This document shows, in pieces, positions 32,901 through 44,088 of a stretch of DNA of 64,000 nucleotides. How positions within the stretch are numbered: the stretch's first letter is position 1; every line of letters starts with the position of its first letter. A model generated the notes under the pieces. It was given only the letters and a program-made list of their open reading frames with translations. It did not search any database and was not told the origin of the DNA. Made by a program: the position numbers and the translations under genes. Source of the DNA: Owenia fusiformis (lineage: Eukaryota; Annelida; Polychaeta; Sabellida; Oweniidae); assembly GCA_903813345.2 (NCBI GenBank), contig CAIIXF020000006.1, positions 38,345,348-38,409,347 on the forward strand, written 5' to 3'.

Positions 32901-33948
32901 ATGAAGTATACAATCGCAATCAACAGTATCCTTTCTTAAGCACAGTTCAACGCCATGCCACAAGAAAATATTGTTCAAATTAATAAATGATACTGACTTG
33001 CCCCCCCCCCCCCCCCTCTTGGTTTTACCCTAATTTTACTCTTACAAGTATACCATCTACTTGATAGGGAAGAGGAAGAAGTTATACGCGAATGGGACTC
33101 CATTTTCTTGGGTTGTGTGTTGGAACTGATACAACCCCTTGTACCATAGTGCTATACATGTGCAGAGGGGGATGGTATTGGGGGTCCAACCGAACGTGTT
33201 TTCACCCCCCCCCCCCCCACTTCCCCTTTATGCTATCCTCCCCGTTTTAGCCAACACACTGTATATTGCTTCAGATGTGAATTGCATACCAATTATGTTT
33301 TGTACTCTATGGGATGCCAAGTTAGTCAATTATACTTCGCTTAGTCATCAAACATGCCATTAACATTATATTAACATTCATATTATTGTTCCTTTATAAT
33401 GTAGTACAGTAGTTCCGCTATTGGAATGCTTTGCATTATAAGGAAATTAAATATTGATATTTATATGTGTATATTCTTCTAATATTACCAATATTGTCGA
33501 CGTTTACCTCCCGTATCTCAGATCTTTTATAGTTCATCTAAGGCTAGACTACATCGATCGTCCATTTACCCCTAAACCCTCCCCCCACCAATAATAACTC
33601 TGAGCTTGACATGAGTTTATCATCTACAACAGTAACTATGACTAGCCCGGGGCCTAGGCTTACATTGTGATACAACGATAACTGGTTTATTTTTAGAATT
33701 CGTCTAAGGCTACAGCCTATTTATAACGTCCGTTTATCCCTAAACTCTCCCCCGGGAACCCTCCCTCCCACCAATAACAACTCCCGGAACAACTCTGAGC
33801 TAGACATGTGTTTATCATCTATATAACAACTATGACTAACCTGGGACTTATTGTAATCAAAAAATTTATTTTGCCACTTACCTTGCACTAAATCCAATGC
33901 TAGGGCAAGCACCCCTGCCAGGCAGTATATCCCTAGAGAATCCATCAT
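23918..33948 (-). CDS. Single-Ig-domain surface protein, likely GPI-anchored, five exons
   Basis: Exons in coding order: 33948-33882, 27118-26954 (probable, see its own entry), 26104-25927, 24896-24793 and 24063-23918. Together they encode 219 residues (164 without the second exon); both versions stay in frame. Exon 1 is a signal peptide (M-M-D-S-L-G-I-Y-C-L-A-G-V-L-A-L-A-L) ending at a CAAG/GTAAGT donor. The Ig fold is split over two exons: C99, W109 (L-E-W-V-H-G), then D-Q-G-E-W-T-C with C154. A short Ser/Thr-rich stalk follows (A-P-A-T-E-P-S-A-T-T-T-K), then a hydrophobic C-terminus (I-V-T-I-A-T-I-L-S-L-L-V-C) a few residues from the stop, typical of a GPI signal or a very short tail. The likely place is the outer cell surface, in adhesion or recognition. 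No named family is recognised. Intron 1 exceeds 6 kb and is full of repeats; the region before exon 3 carries tandem copies of its own acceptor. Confidence 0.8.
24591..24768 (-). repeat. ~28-30 bp tandem array just inside the intron after the second Ig exon
   Basis: About six units of CCTTTAATTAAGATTATTGC (plus strand). On the gene strand the array starts about 24 bases after the donor at 24793/24792, so it is close to the splice site but does not contain it. Confidence 0.85.
25647..25815. mobile_element. 169-bp MITE with CAGGAGCGGATCC / GGATCCGCCACTG ends
   Basis: Inverted ends with poly-G and poly-C runs just inside each. Fragments with the same GGATCCGCC end occur at ~43092 and ~45001. 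It lies in the intron between the two Ig-fold exons. Confidence 0.75.
25872..25920. repeat. Truncated copy of the 207-bp repeat next to a donor site
   Basis: AATGCTGCCATCTTTAAATC and AGCCTAAAACCTATTA resemble the start of the repeat at 1-207. It ends immediately beside the donor of the first Ig-fold exon (GT at 25926-25925). Confidence 0.55.
26105..26579 (-). repeat. Four extra tandem copies of an Ig exon 5' end with its splice acceptor
   Basis: Units of ~106-119 bp repeat the last ~30 bases of the intron (ATTTTTCAG acceptor) plus the first ~75 coding bases of the Ig exon (V-V-M-I-T-D-Y-P-S-V ... K-C-Q-G-T). The marker TGTTCCCTGRCATTTC occurs in the real exon (~26031) and again at ~26149, 26262, 26368 and 26487. 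In at least one copy an in-frame TGA follows shortly after the copied coding piece, so use of such an acceptor without a further splice would truncate the protein. Confidence 0.9.
26954..27118 (-). CDS. Probable second exon of the Ig gene: 55-residue Cys-containing module
   Basis: The acceptor TATTTTCAG ends at 27119 and the donor is TTAG/GTATATG at 26953. The exon is 165 nt, symmetric phase 1-1, and fits exactly between the phase-1 end of the signal-peptide exon and the phase-1 start of the Ig exon. It encodes V-Q-C-K-S-K-C-P-D-I-E-A-F-S-C onward to C-R-I-Y-R-Y-Q-G-R-Y, with four Cys. Being symmetric, it could be a cassette exon. Without transcripts it could also be a chance open frame, so confidence is moderate. 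Confidence 0.5.
27600..27890. repeat. ATATTCGATGG-type inverted motifs
   Basis: GTGATATTCGATRGTTT recurs in both orientations between 27650 and 27720, followed by further GATATC-rich palindromic sequence. It lies in the long intron of the Ig gene. Confidence 0.5.
27888..28213. mobile_element. TIR element with AGTGGGTTTGGGGTAGATAT ends
   Basis: AGTGGGTTTGGGGTAGATAT at the left and ATATCTACCCCAAACCCACT at the right are perfect inverted copies. No ORF. Confidence 0.75.
28225..28430. mobile_element. Foldback element with AATATGGGTTTTATTCC arms
   Basis: ATAGGTTATTT...GAATATGGGTTTTATTCC is repeated inverted as GGAATAAAACCCATATTC...AAATAACCTAT. Inner AATATCATATTG motifs are also palindromic. Similar sequence occurs at ~29190-29400 and ~57070-57180. 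Confidence 0.75.
28632..28819. mobile_element. 188-bp MITE with TTGGCCCCCACGT ends
   Basis: TTGGCCCCCACGT at the left and ACGTGGGGGCCAA at the right are inverted. It lies in the long intron of the Ig gene. Confidence 0.65.
29040..29165 (+). repeat. ~58-bp tandem duplication (CCAATACGATTTTT)
   Basis: GCTCCAATACGATTTTTC and GGGGACAAYACGATTTTTTC occur twice in tandem, with a third partial unit. Confidence 0.8.
29166..33532. other. Rest of the long first intron of the Ig gene
   Basis: AT-rich. Contents seen: a relative of the 28.2-kb foldback element (29190-29400), a transposon-like end CAGGGTGGTCCAAAAGG at ~30252, a short dispersed motif AGAGAGCGTCATCTACA at ~31870, and poly-C runs at ~31440, ~33001 and ~33207. 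No exon with matching phase was found between 27119 and 33881, but short exons could be missed. Confidence 0.4.
33533..33850. repeat. Diverged direct duplication near the first exon of the Ig gene
   Basis: TCTAAGGCTACA...AACTCTGAGCTWGACATG...AACTATGACTARCC occurs at ~33536-33650 and again at ~33703-33842. The second copy ends ~30 bases from the donor of the signal-peptide exon. Confidence 0.7.
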
Positions 33949-35285
33949 TACTTGATCCCGTCCCCGGGGCACGTCCCTAAAAAGTTACACTATCGTTGCC
34001 TTCGTCTATGCCTATGATTCAGCTCGATAAAGCTTTCCCAGCTGATGTTTTAACCCAGCATATTCGGAATGATTGAACACTTGGACGTCTTGAGCTTGTC
34101 AACTAAGCTATTCCCAATCTTATTGAACGTCGTCCTCTTGGCATGCAAAATCCTCCTAATAGCTTGCACTTGAATTTGTAACGCTATGTCCAAATGGTCA
34201 TTTCCAGTGAACTTTGTCGGAACCACTGACTCACTATATATTTCGCTCCTATTATGCACAGTTCCTAAAAGCAATATGAACGCTTTATTGTGACTGTGCG
34301 ATTGAATGGCAATGAAACTGTCAGATCGTTGAATATACTCCTTTGCCAAAAATCGATTTATGAAAGCCTTAAGTTGATTTTAGGTCACTCTGTTCTAATC
34401 CGAATCATACACAATTTATTAGTAATGTTGTCTAAAAGGAACTGGTCCAAATCTCAACCACTTGTGTTAACAATAACATTGGATAAGTGTCATTACTTTT
34501 TGATGACCCTCGTATATCAATTTATGTATACACATGGCTCTACATGTTTTTATTCGTGAACTTTTTTAAGTTTAACTTTCTTAACGATATTAACCAGCGT
34601 AAACTTTTAATATGTACTTAAAGCTATTCCAAATGATTTACTTACCGTATTATGTATTATGTACAATCACGTTTAGCACCCCTTGGCGTCTTATAGGTTA
34701 ATGGCAGGTAATATGTCGCATGTGTTACCCGTTTAACTTTAATAAAATGGAAATATTCATAACAAAATGTCACCACTTATTAATAGCACGTGTCACCGTG
34801 TCCACAGTCGTGTCCAGACTTATATCCATCATTGCATAGGAATGCTTAGCCGCTCTTTTGTTGTTGATGTCATCGGTATTTGTCAATGATGATGCTGTCA
34901 TCGATTTTCCAACTTTTTGAACTTCTTTACTGTTCTTCATTAGGCGTTTCAATCACCATTGAATCATCAAGTTACGTGACATTTGTTGGTATTACCATGG
35001 ACCTCTATCCTGTATCCCCCAATTTTAAGCAACTCCTCACGATTGTAACATCTACTGTCCCTGCCTTGTGAATACCCTTTCCAGTTCATTCACCTTATGT
35101 ACTAGGCTCTAATTCGGGCTCTAATGTCTCTAATTCTCAGGGTACTTCGTGAACCAACATTGCCTGATGGTGATTTCGAATTACTCTCTTAATGTAATTG
35201 ATAGCTGTCTGCCATCAAATGCCTGTATTAATCGCGTTCAGCATGTTATAACATCATTCAGGTGTATGACAGTGAGAATGGTAAA
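33949..35285. other. Upstream of the Ig gene; possible decayed coding stretch
   Basis: A minus-strand open frame at 34050-34349 (99 residues, A-I-Q-S-H-S-H-N-K-A-F-I-L-L-L) and one at 34770-34952 look slightly protein-like, but I recognise no family and find no exon structure. Part of this stretch should hold the Ig gene promoter. Confidence 0.25.
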
Positions 35286-35294
35286 GCAGCAGAC

Positions 35295-35718
35295 CGAACT
35301 CCCGTGCAGTGATATATCACTGCGGCGGGCAGGTATCTCACCGTAAGCATGGTAACATCGTAATAAACAACTGACGTGATTGGTTCTAGTCCCATGCTCA
35401 GGTCGCGTGATTGTAAAATTTAAACAATTTCATTGGTTGAATTGCGCGTATTAACTAATAAACAACATGTGCGGTAAACTTTTATCAACACAACTTTTAC
35501 TCAGAATTCCTTCCGCGGGGATTTCCTCTTATTTCCTCTTGATTTTGGAATATTTTGACAAAATAATTATTGGTGAACATAAAAGAACATATAATTTATA
35601 AGTTGTGTGAAAAACAAGTACATCTGTGACAAAAAAGGGGGACTATCTTCCCCAAATTTTGGGGATTCCATAATCTGCCCGCCGCAGTGTCTATACCGAG
35701 ACACTGCATAGGAGTTCG
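35295..35718. mobile_element. 424-bp TIR element with 9-bp target duplication
   Basis: Ends CGAACTCCCGTGCAGTG and CACTGCATAGGAGTTCG are inverted, with GGCGGGCAG/CTGCCCGCC deeper in. GCAGCAGAC lies at 35286-35294 and 35719-35727. Confidence 0.85.
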
Positions 35719-35727
35719 GCAGCAGAC

Positions 35728-36838
35728 GATAAGTTGCTAACCCATCTGATCACCGAACCTGAACGCCCTCGTCGCTTCATATATCACGGTGATAAGTGAC
35801 GAAAACAAGCACACTGCGGTGACTTGAAGGCCGCAAGATCGAAGATCACACAATCATCCTGACATGTTTAAGTTTCTTAAAAGATGGGCATTGGCTTCGT
35901 TACTTTAGAACTAACCTACACGCGTTACTCGGGAGAAGAAATATCGTGAGTTGCGAGGAATCGCAAAACTTTGATCGTAACACACGTCCGAAATGGAAGG
36001 TGCAAAATTGCTAGACATTTAATGAAAACACATTTTTGTTTTCCGACTGGGACAGGGCGATAGAAATAGTTTTTAAATAAAGGTGGCAGTTATATGCTTT
36101 ATATGTAGAAGGAAGATACATAGGATAAATTAGGATTCCTGCCTCAATACCTGCTGACATCTTTACATCGGCCTAACACCTATCGCAAATTTAACGTCTA
36201 AAGAAGGTTACTTGTGACATCTAATGTGTTACAGTGTAACATGTGGACCACTTTTTGTTAGTTGTAAGTCATTAATTCATGTGTTGTTTCACTGCATGTT
36301 GAATTTGTTCAGCGTAATGTACATGTATGTGTTTTTGTGGACGGCGGCTGGGGTTCGGCGGTCAGTATCTGCAGCAAATGGCAGGGGGTGATATTTTACG
36401 TTGCGTAAATAGGAATTACTTTTACAATATCCTGCTTTTACGATTTTATTAAAATATTAACTTCCAACAAAATTTCAAATTGCGTACGGTTTTTTGAATT
36501 TGATTTCGGCCCGATCTTCGTGGTATAACATCTTCAGCCATCTTGGTGATATAGGCCTAAATATCTTTGACTACCTCGTGAAATAAACATCTTCGGCTGC
36601 GGTGCATCGATGCTCTCCCATTCATTATTTGAAAGCAAATACTCTAAAATCCTAACTCATCGACTGTAGAAGTACCAGCTGAAACTCTCTTTTCATGAAC
36701 TGAATCGAAACGGGTAGCTGGAAATATCCAAGGCAAAATTGCACATCCTTCGATCGCAGAGCTTTATGACCCAGAACATCTTTCTCAAAGAGGAATGACT
36801 GAGTTTGGACTGTAGCCTTGTGTTTGGAGGATGGCATA
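35728..36838. other. Intergenic stretch
   Basis: No gene is recognised. It contains a partial relative of the 207-bp repeat (~36155-36185) and a copy of the GGCAGGTGGTGA-type dispersed repeat (~36340-36410). Confidence 0.4.
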
Positions 36839-36840
36839 GC

Positions 36841-37014
36841 AAGCCCGTAGCCTGCAGGGGGGGTTCGATGGAACCAAAAAAATCTTTCAAAATCATGCAG
36901 TTTTTTACCATTCTGATCACTTTTTAAGTGATTTTGGCCATTTCTGAGCCATAATTACCCCCTCTGGAATTTTTCAAAAAGTGAACTCCCCTTGGCAAAT
37001 ACTGGCTACGGGCC
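36841..37014. mobile_element. ~174-bp MITE with AGCCCGTAGCC / GGCTACGGGCCT ends
   Basis: Inverted ends, with a poly-G run inside the left end. Flanks GCATAGCA/GCATGGCA suggest an 8-bp target duplication with one change. Confidence 0.65.
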
Positions 37015-37689
37015 TGCATGGCATCTGAGGCGTTTCCAGGATTTTAAAGTAAGCGAGGCAAAACTCAAAAGGTGAGGCAAATCTGAACTAAAGAGCCATC
37101 TATTACCAACTTTACAATTCATTTCCAGTTTTTCCTGACAAACGCCTGAGAAATATATCTCTGTACGATTTTGGTGAGGCTGTTAAATGTGTAAAATGAT
37201 TCGCTAGTGTACGGCGTTGTTAATTAATGCGTGGTGTATAGTGTACATGTATACATGTATATTACACTGATTTTATTAGAGATTACTTACATGTATAAGA
37301 ATAAGACTGATTTCTATAAGCTCAATGGATAAGAATTACAGTGTTTTTTAATAATGGCAGTAAACCCGGGCCCCAGCATGGTGTTTTCTTGATGTGTTCT
37401 TCAAAGAATGGTTTATCTTATCAATGTTTGCTCTAGTAGCGCATCTTGTTACTTTTAATTATCTTTTGTTCAAATAAGTCTTATTCTGAAATTACCCTGC
37501 GTGCAGAGTCTAGTTAAACTACACTCTGCCAAGGAGAGACCATATTACAGTTTAGTAGCCCCGCCCCCACGACGGGTACCAGTGACAGTTTGGGTAATAA
37601 ATCACTTTTGACGTACGCGCTGACCTTTCTTTCACCAATCAGCAAGCTTGAAAAACATACGCCAAATGCGTTCTAATTAAATATGCGCA

Positions 37690-37770
37690 TGACATTGGTC
37701 AATTCTGGGCGCAACGATGACGTCAGAAGGAATGACCATATATAGAACGTCGGTCAAATTTGGCCGACGA
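37690..37770 (+). promoter_or_regulatory. Core promoter of the esterase gene (CRE + TATA)
   Basis: A perfect cAMP-response element TGACGTCA at 37718-37725 is followed by TATATATAG at ~37738-37746; an inverted CCAAT (ATTGG) lies at ~37694. The spacing suits transcription from near 37770 and a ~190-base 5' UTR before ATG 37962. Confidence 0.6.
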
Positions 37771-37961
37771 ACACTGATTGGCGCGGTGAGTTCACAGGTT
37801 TATTTTAGTTTGAAAGAGTGAAGACGAAGCTCTCTTTTAAGAAGTGAAGTCAAACGAATGCAAAGGGTATTCTGAAATCGAAATCAACGTTGATTTGGCA
37901 CATAAGGAGAAGTTCAAGGTTCAAATACTACATATCAGTTGACAATTCAAATCGGGAAGAA

Positions 37962-40873
37962 ATGTCTTATTTCATATCATTACTCCTTATTTTTGGAACA
38001 ATTGCGTTGACTAACGCCGATGATGATGTTCGTACTTTGAGTAACCCCGTGATACAAACGTCCCATGGGAAAATTCGGGGAGCAACGCGCAGCAAGTCAA
38101 TCCGACCAGGTATAAAGCCTAATGACACTTTAACATTCACAGAATATCTAGGGGTACCATATGCCAAAGCGCCCCTGGGTTCTCTAAGATGGAAACTACC
38201 TGAGACCCCATCACCTTGGAATGAGACAAAAGACGCGGTTGGATATAGCGATAATTGTTACCAGGCTCCGTTAGATACTAAATTCGGAAACATTTCGGAA
38301 GATTGTCTTTATTTGAACATCTGGAGCACGCTTGATTACACCCAGGACTCGGCTGTTATTGAAAATCAGAACCTGAGTGTGATGTTTTTTGTCCACGGGG
38401 GTGGCTTCAAAACAGGCTTTGCCAGGTTCTTCGGCGGATATCTCGCCGATGCGGAGAATGTGATTGTCGTGGCGGCCAACTACAGATTGGGTTTGTTTGG
38501 ATTCATGACGACAGAGGACGCCACTATACCTGGTAACTATGGCATGCACGACTTGATTAAAGCCCTGGAATGGGTAAAGGCTAACATTCGAATGTTCGGC
38601 GGAGATCCAGACTCCGTGACAATCTTTGGTGAATCAACTGGTGCAGGCGCTGTATCACATTTGATGCTCTCTCCATTGACCAAAGGCTTGTTCAAAAGAG
38701 GGATCGCAGAGAGCGGCGAGGCTACATCTCCTTTTGCGTTTGGCGTGAACTATCAACGTCTCGTAACAATGGAGCTGTCAAATAGGGTCGGATGCGGGGA
38801 GATAGTTAACGAAGCGATGAGGACCTGCATGGAGTTGGTTCAAGCCGAGACACTTCAGACAACACTAAGCGCTATACAACAAGAGATGCAGCCGAGGAAT
38901 GACAGCAAGGCTGATTTCTACCCGACCATTGATGGTTTTTTCATGAAAGACACGCCTTTGAATGTCCTTAAAAGTGGGGACTTTGAGCCACGAGACTATA
39001 TCACTGGATTTAACAGTCACGAAAGTTACTTTCTATGGTTCATACAGTTTTCCGCAGGTTTCACAACCTCTTTGAAGGCTGGTTTAACTGAAGCGCAAAT
39101 GGACACAATGCTTAAGGGCAACGTTAAATACTTGGACAATAATGACATAACGACAGGAAATAACTTTTTTAAAACGGTCAAGCAGTTTTATGGGGATTTT
39201 GAAAGCCCTCCAGAAATGCTATCCCAGAAACGCAGCGTTGGTTTTTATAACTTCTTAACTGATTTCCTTTATGGTGCGCAAAGTCAGCGTTTTGCCGATT
39301 ACTTCTCGAGGAAATCCAGGGTGTATAGTTATTACCTTAGTGCCAAGGTCTCCCCGGATATGCGCATTCTCCCCGGGGATCCTAGTGGGCCGCCCGATTA
39401 CGTTCTCTCAAGTCATGGGGATGATTTGGCGTTTGTATTTGGTGGCGCAAAGTATATTTCGTCCTTGAATGCCACATTGGAGGAACAGAATCTAAGTACA
39501 AAGATGATGCGTGCTTGGGCGAATTTTGCCAAAACTGGGTTTGTATGTTTTGAAGAAAATATTGATGTTTGATTACCCGATGGTTTCTATAATGTTTACA
39601 TTCATAATTTTCGTGTGACGCACGTGTAGGAGCCTTTCCGAGTTCCGACTGAATATCTAGCTATGAGGTCAAGGTCGTTCAAAAGGCAAAATCCAATTTG
39701 TAAATAGGACATTTAACATTTTTCGAAAACACGAACACCGTGTCTTTAAACAGATAAAGACATTCATATTTTATTAAACTTTGTTATTTACTATAGTTTT
39801 TTAACTATTTTTTTTAAGGAATCCGAATCCAACAAACACCAGCAGCGCCCCCTTTGCTGCCCAAGATGACTGGCCGGCCTACAATGAGACACATAGGTGG
39901 TATTACTCATTAACGACACCTAGTGTGAACAATAAAGCTTTGAATGGAGTCATACCTGGAAGAATGGCTCTCTGGAAGGACTTTATATGGGAGGTCATAG
40001 ATCGACCACAAGCGGAATGTCAAGGTCAGTGCATCCACTCATAGTATTTGATATGGTATCTAAAACATATTGTATGATACGTCTATTTATGAAGTGTATT
40101 GTTTAATGTCCGGTTGGTCAAAACGTATAACCATTAAAAACAAAAACATTATTATTATGTACTAGTATCAGGTTCCCAAATATCAACCGTTTTCAGGTTC
40201 CCACTGTTCTCTACCGAGTAGTTTCATTAGTAGCCATTTATGATTGCAGCTCCCTCGACACCATCTTCACCGTTTACATCATCTGCATCATCTTTAACGA
40301 CGCCAACAGTATCTAGCGCATCCACATCAAACTGTGAGAGCGCCTGCACGGCACAGCTACGGAAGGGTGCCGGAGTATCAATTCAGCCCAGTCAAGTTGG
40401 AGCAGTGATATGGTCGCTCACAGGTACAGAGATAATACGATTTAGATATTCATTCTTGCTCTGAAGCCTCTGTCTCCTCAATATAGTTCGTAAAGTGCTA
40501 TGAAAAGATTTGTTCAAGTTAATTAAAAGACATCGGCAGAACAAGTTTTGTTTCAAATCTCTAATTTCTGATTTCATTCGGGGCCACCCTACCTCCAAGA
40601 ATACTTAGCTTCATTGGCCATTTAAAATCATTTTTTTCAATTTTTATTTTTTGAAAATTGAGTTCTCAACCATATAGCATAAAGGCGAGACGACTCATTT
40701 GTTATGGGCACCAAAACGTTAATAACCAAAAACAAAATCATATTTTTTTCATTTCAGGTCTTAGCGGCGTCCTGTTAATCACGTGTATTATATTGCTGAC
40801 CCGGGTATGCTCTAAGAAGACATCTCAGATTAGAAACATTGACTATGAGGAAGAACTCAGAGAACGTCGATAA
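37962..40873 (+). CDS. Membrane-anchored carboxylesterase / cholinesterase-like protein, four exons
   Basis: Exons 37962-39538, 39819-40024, 40250-40423 and 40758-40873 join in phase to 690 residues. The start is the ATG giving M-S-Y-F-I-S-L-L-L-I-F, a clear signal peptide; an in-frame TTG further upstream is not used. Seen: oxyanion hole H-G-G-G at 145-148, nucleophile S225 in G-E-S-T-G, acid E354 in G-F-N-S-H-E-S, and H485 in S-S-H-G-D-D. The type-B esterase triad is therefore complete and it is probably an active enzyme, unlike neuroligins, which lack it. Exon 3 gives a Ser/Thr-rich stalk (A-P-S-T-P-S-S-P-F-T-S-S). A transmembrane helix spans the exon 3/4 junction (V-G-A-V-I-W-S-L-T-G-L-S-G-V-L-L-I-T-C), then a short charged tail ends E-E-E-L-R-E-R-R. 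Topology: catalytic domain outside, tail in the cytosol. The substrate cannot be told. AATAAA occurs at 41281-41286. Confidence 0.9.
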
Positions 40874-40978
40874 TTGACCACTTTTCATAGGAGCCATATA
40901 TGAGGCAGGCGAGGCAATAGCCTCATCAAAATTTTAAAGAAAATATTTTCAGACATTTTTAGCTCACATGCTGAACTT

Positions 40979-41110
40979 TTGCAATCACTCACTTGTCCGT
41001 CTGTCTATCCGTCCGTCCGTTCGTTCGTCTGTTTCTGCATTAATTCAACCAACCAACCAACGAACGAACCAAACGAACCAACGGACCAACCAACCATCGA
41101 ACCAACCAAC
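40979..41110 (+). repeat. CCGT and AACC/AACG tetranucleotide tracts
   Basis: A GTCC/GTTC/GTCT-type tract (40985-41030) is followed by a CAAC/GAAC tract (41046-41110), together quasi-palindromic, in the 3' flank or UTR of the esterase gene. Confidence 0.8.
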
Positions 41111-42157
41111 CACTGTATTAGGTCTCATTTTGTATCCATTCTCGAGCATGTACTGTTATGGTCTTCAGTAAAAATAGTGAGGTTTCATTTCATGTTAGAT
41201 AACATTTTGGGATATTTGGGGTTTGCATTTCTTATGACTATCTGGTTATACTAAAATGTTTTATTTTCTTGCTCTCTTTTAATAAATTAATATTAGTATT
41301 TTCCCGTTGGCACGTGTGTATACATAAAAATATATATGTAAACCTTGAAAAGAAATGAACAAAGTACTAATTTGTGAGTGTTCAAATTGCCTTAAAAATA
41401 TGTGAATGTTGACCTATTTAATGTTTTTAGTGCAAACTTATTCCTCAGAGGTTGTTCATACCATGACATTGAAATATTCATACTTTCATCTAATGCAGGT
41501 ACAGCGTTCTTCGACTAAAGTGTCACATTAATTAGTTATATATAGATTATTTGTGTGTTAAGCATCAGGTGGAAGTGACAAATTAAACAGCTTACACGAT
41601 ATACAATAGATTTCAAAGTAACTATGGAATATATTTTACAAAGTAAATGTGCAACGTCTAGCCTAGTTTGATTATATTTCTAAACATTCATCACCTATAA
41701 TGGTACACTTCAAATAGCAAACGAAATAAAGAGAAGTTTAACAGTTTAATTTGGAATTTTTTTTTATTCTCATCAACCATGGCCTATTTCCCAATTATTA
41801 CGTGTCGATAAATTAATATTACTGTCGAGCAACTCGATAATTGCGAGTAACGAAATGGATAGAATTACAAAAATGGCTCCATTTTCAAAAAAATGGCGCA
41901 GCCATAGACCGGAGAATTCGACAAGTTTTTCCCTTTTCATGATCTTACAAGATATAGTTAGATTCTCGACTACCATTGGACAATCACGTGTAAGCACCGT
42001 TCGGTTCAGAAAAGCTAAGCTTTGACGAGACGCCAGAATCAGCAATCGCTCTTGCCCGACGCAAATGATTCACCAAAATATGAAAACGGCTTGATATCTT
42101 TCTTCATCGATTACCGAGCAGTTAAATTCCCAACGTATTGAACTCACTAGCACACTA
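41111..42157. other. Intergenic stretch after the esterase gene
   Basis: AT-rich, with no gene recognised. A minus-strand open frame at 41773-42045 has no family features I can recognise. Confidence 0.35.
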
Positions 42158-42552
42158 CAGTAAAATTTTAAATGTTTGGAACTACAAAAAATAAGCAATC
42201 AAATGAATATTTTGCATCAGTATATGAAACAATGGAAACATATGTACATGTACAAGTTCTAACTTTTATTTATTTCAGATAGTTATGTATAATATGCAGC
42301 AAAGCTGTGGCCTTTTGTAATTCAGGGAGTTTCATCCATGTTAATTTTTTCGAAAATAACATGGCAGAGAAGCATCAAAATATAAGAGGCCACAGATATG
42401 ATAGCTAAACTACAAAACAAATTAAAATATACAAAAGTTAGGACATGCATAAATCTTTCTATTTTTACATATTCTGTTTCAATGTGGTCTTTTAATTGCT
42501 TATTTTTTAGATTCAACGTAGTTCCAAAGTCCAAACATTTAAAATTTTACTG
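42158..42552. mobile_element. 395-bp mariner-type MITE (TA target)
   Basis: Ends CAGTAAAATTTTAAATGTTT and AAACATTTAAAATTTTACTG are inverted for >20 bp. TA flanks both sides (42156-42157 and 42553-42554), as for Tc1/mariner insertions. No transposase is seen. Confidence 0.8.
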
Positions 42553-43288
42553 TACACGCGAAATTCCAAGACGTTTTGGCTTAAATGATTTCGAAAAGTA
42601 TGAGTTTACACCACCATTTTCAAGACGTCTTACGAAATATGATTGAGTTGTTGAACGTTTTTCTACCACGTCTTAGACATATGTAGGTAAGCTTATACGA
42701 TGCAGTTCAGTACTGGTCGGAAGGACGGTTTGGGTCAATATAGCTATTCCTTCCCGCACTTCTATACTTTGTGCGAAATAATGCATCGGTTTCATAAAAT
42801 ATATCCTACAGTAAAGACAGTAGGCCAATTGTTAAAAGCATGAAAGAGGGCAGAAAGATTTTGTGCATATATTAGGGTTAATATGGTAGATCGCCAGGCA
42901 AATTGGTTCTTCTCGAATGTTGATATTTTTTGGATAATATTGGGAACAAGGGAGAAGAGAAAAGAAAATACCATATGACACATGTAAACAGAAAGTTTCA
43001 AATTTTTCGTTGATTTTGCCTTTTAATTTAATTTGGCCTCTTTTTGGTTTATTTTTTTGGCTCAAAATTTGCCCCCCCCCCCCCGTTAGCTTCTGGATCC
43101 GCCGTAAAGGTACTATATAGTCATTGTATTCAAGTAGTTTTTAGTTTTATTTTCCTCTCCTAATTTTCTTCATTTTTATGTAATAGACCACCGACCTCCG
43201 GGCACCGACCACGTGTCCCGCCACGTCCGGCGCCACGTGCACCAAAGTGTGGAGAAGTAATGACTGGTCGGTGGTCGGCGGTCGGTCT

Positions 43289-44009
43289 GGGTTTGTAGTC
43301 GGTCGAAAAAACCGGGTACCCAAAAAACGAAAAATACAAATATATTATATAATTAGATCATTAGAAAACGTGTAAGATTTGTTTTGAATTTACAAAAATG
43401 TATGTAACTTCCTTCAAAATTGAGCTAGAAGCTTCAAATAAAAAGCATTTTAAGGCTCTTTTCTTTTTCTATCATCATGGTCATATTTCCATTGGTTATG
43501 GGGGGGGGGGGTGCGATCGCACCATCAAACCCCCTCCAGGCTACGCCTATGACATTGTTACGATTGTAAGACGATTTGAAAAACATGACAAATCAATCTT
43601 ACTCTATTTTCAATAGTTCGTTCATGTATGCTGGTACGTGAATTAATCTGTAAATGCTATCGTTACTTTAGCAGACAGGTGACGTGTGTTAATTTACATG
43701 ATGTAACGTGTAAGATTTTGATTATTAATCATAATTTAAGTTATCCCAATTTTCGACGAAACGAAATTGTTACGTCTTAGATGTAGTCATGGGCGTAGCC
43801 AGGAGGGTGCGATCGCACCCCCCCCCCCTATAACTTCATTTTTGTAAATTCAAAACAAATCTTACACGTTTTCTAATGATCTAATTATGTTATATATTCG
43901 TATTTTTCGTTTTTTGGGGTACCCGGTTTTTTCGACCGGGTACCAAGTTTGAACCCATCATGGAGGATTTACTACCCGGTACCCGGTACCCGGTTTTTTC
44001 TACAAACCC
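43289..44009. mobile_element. Foldback TIR element, GGGTTTGTAG family, copy 1 (721 bp)
   Basis: Starts GGGTTTGTAG and ends CTACAAACCC with inverted arms of over 200 bp (GAAAAAACCGGGTACCC; ATTAGATCATTAGAAAACGT). Both arms reach an inner GTGCGATCGCACC beside poly-G/poly-C. GGTCGGTCT lies at 43280-43288 and 44010-44018, a 9-bp target duplication, though the target itself is rich in GGTCGGT. Copy 2 is at 58405-59085. Confidence 0.85.
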
Positions 44010-44088
44010 GGTCGGTCTCGTCCCTCTGGTACAGTAGCACTGTAGGTCTAAAATTTAAACTAGATAATGGCAACTCCGCGGAGTAGCA

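Noticed and set aside
34050-34952. Minus-strand open frames that looked faintly protein-like
   Set aside because: No recognised motif, no exon structure and no continuity between them. Recorded only as a low-confidence stretch.
35288-35728. Inverted repeats as a possible structured RNA
   Set aside because: The 9-bp duplication GCAGCAGAC outside both ends identifies a transposon insertion.
37890-37961. N-terminal extension of the esterase from an upstream TTG
   Set aside because: The first ATG at 37962 begins a clean signal peptide. The extension has no start codon of the usual kind and would bury the signal sequence.
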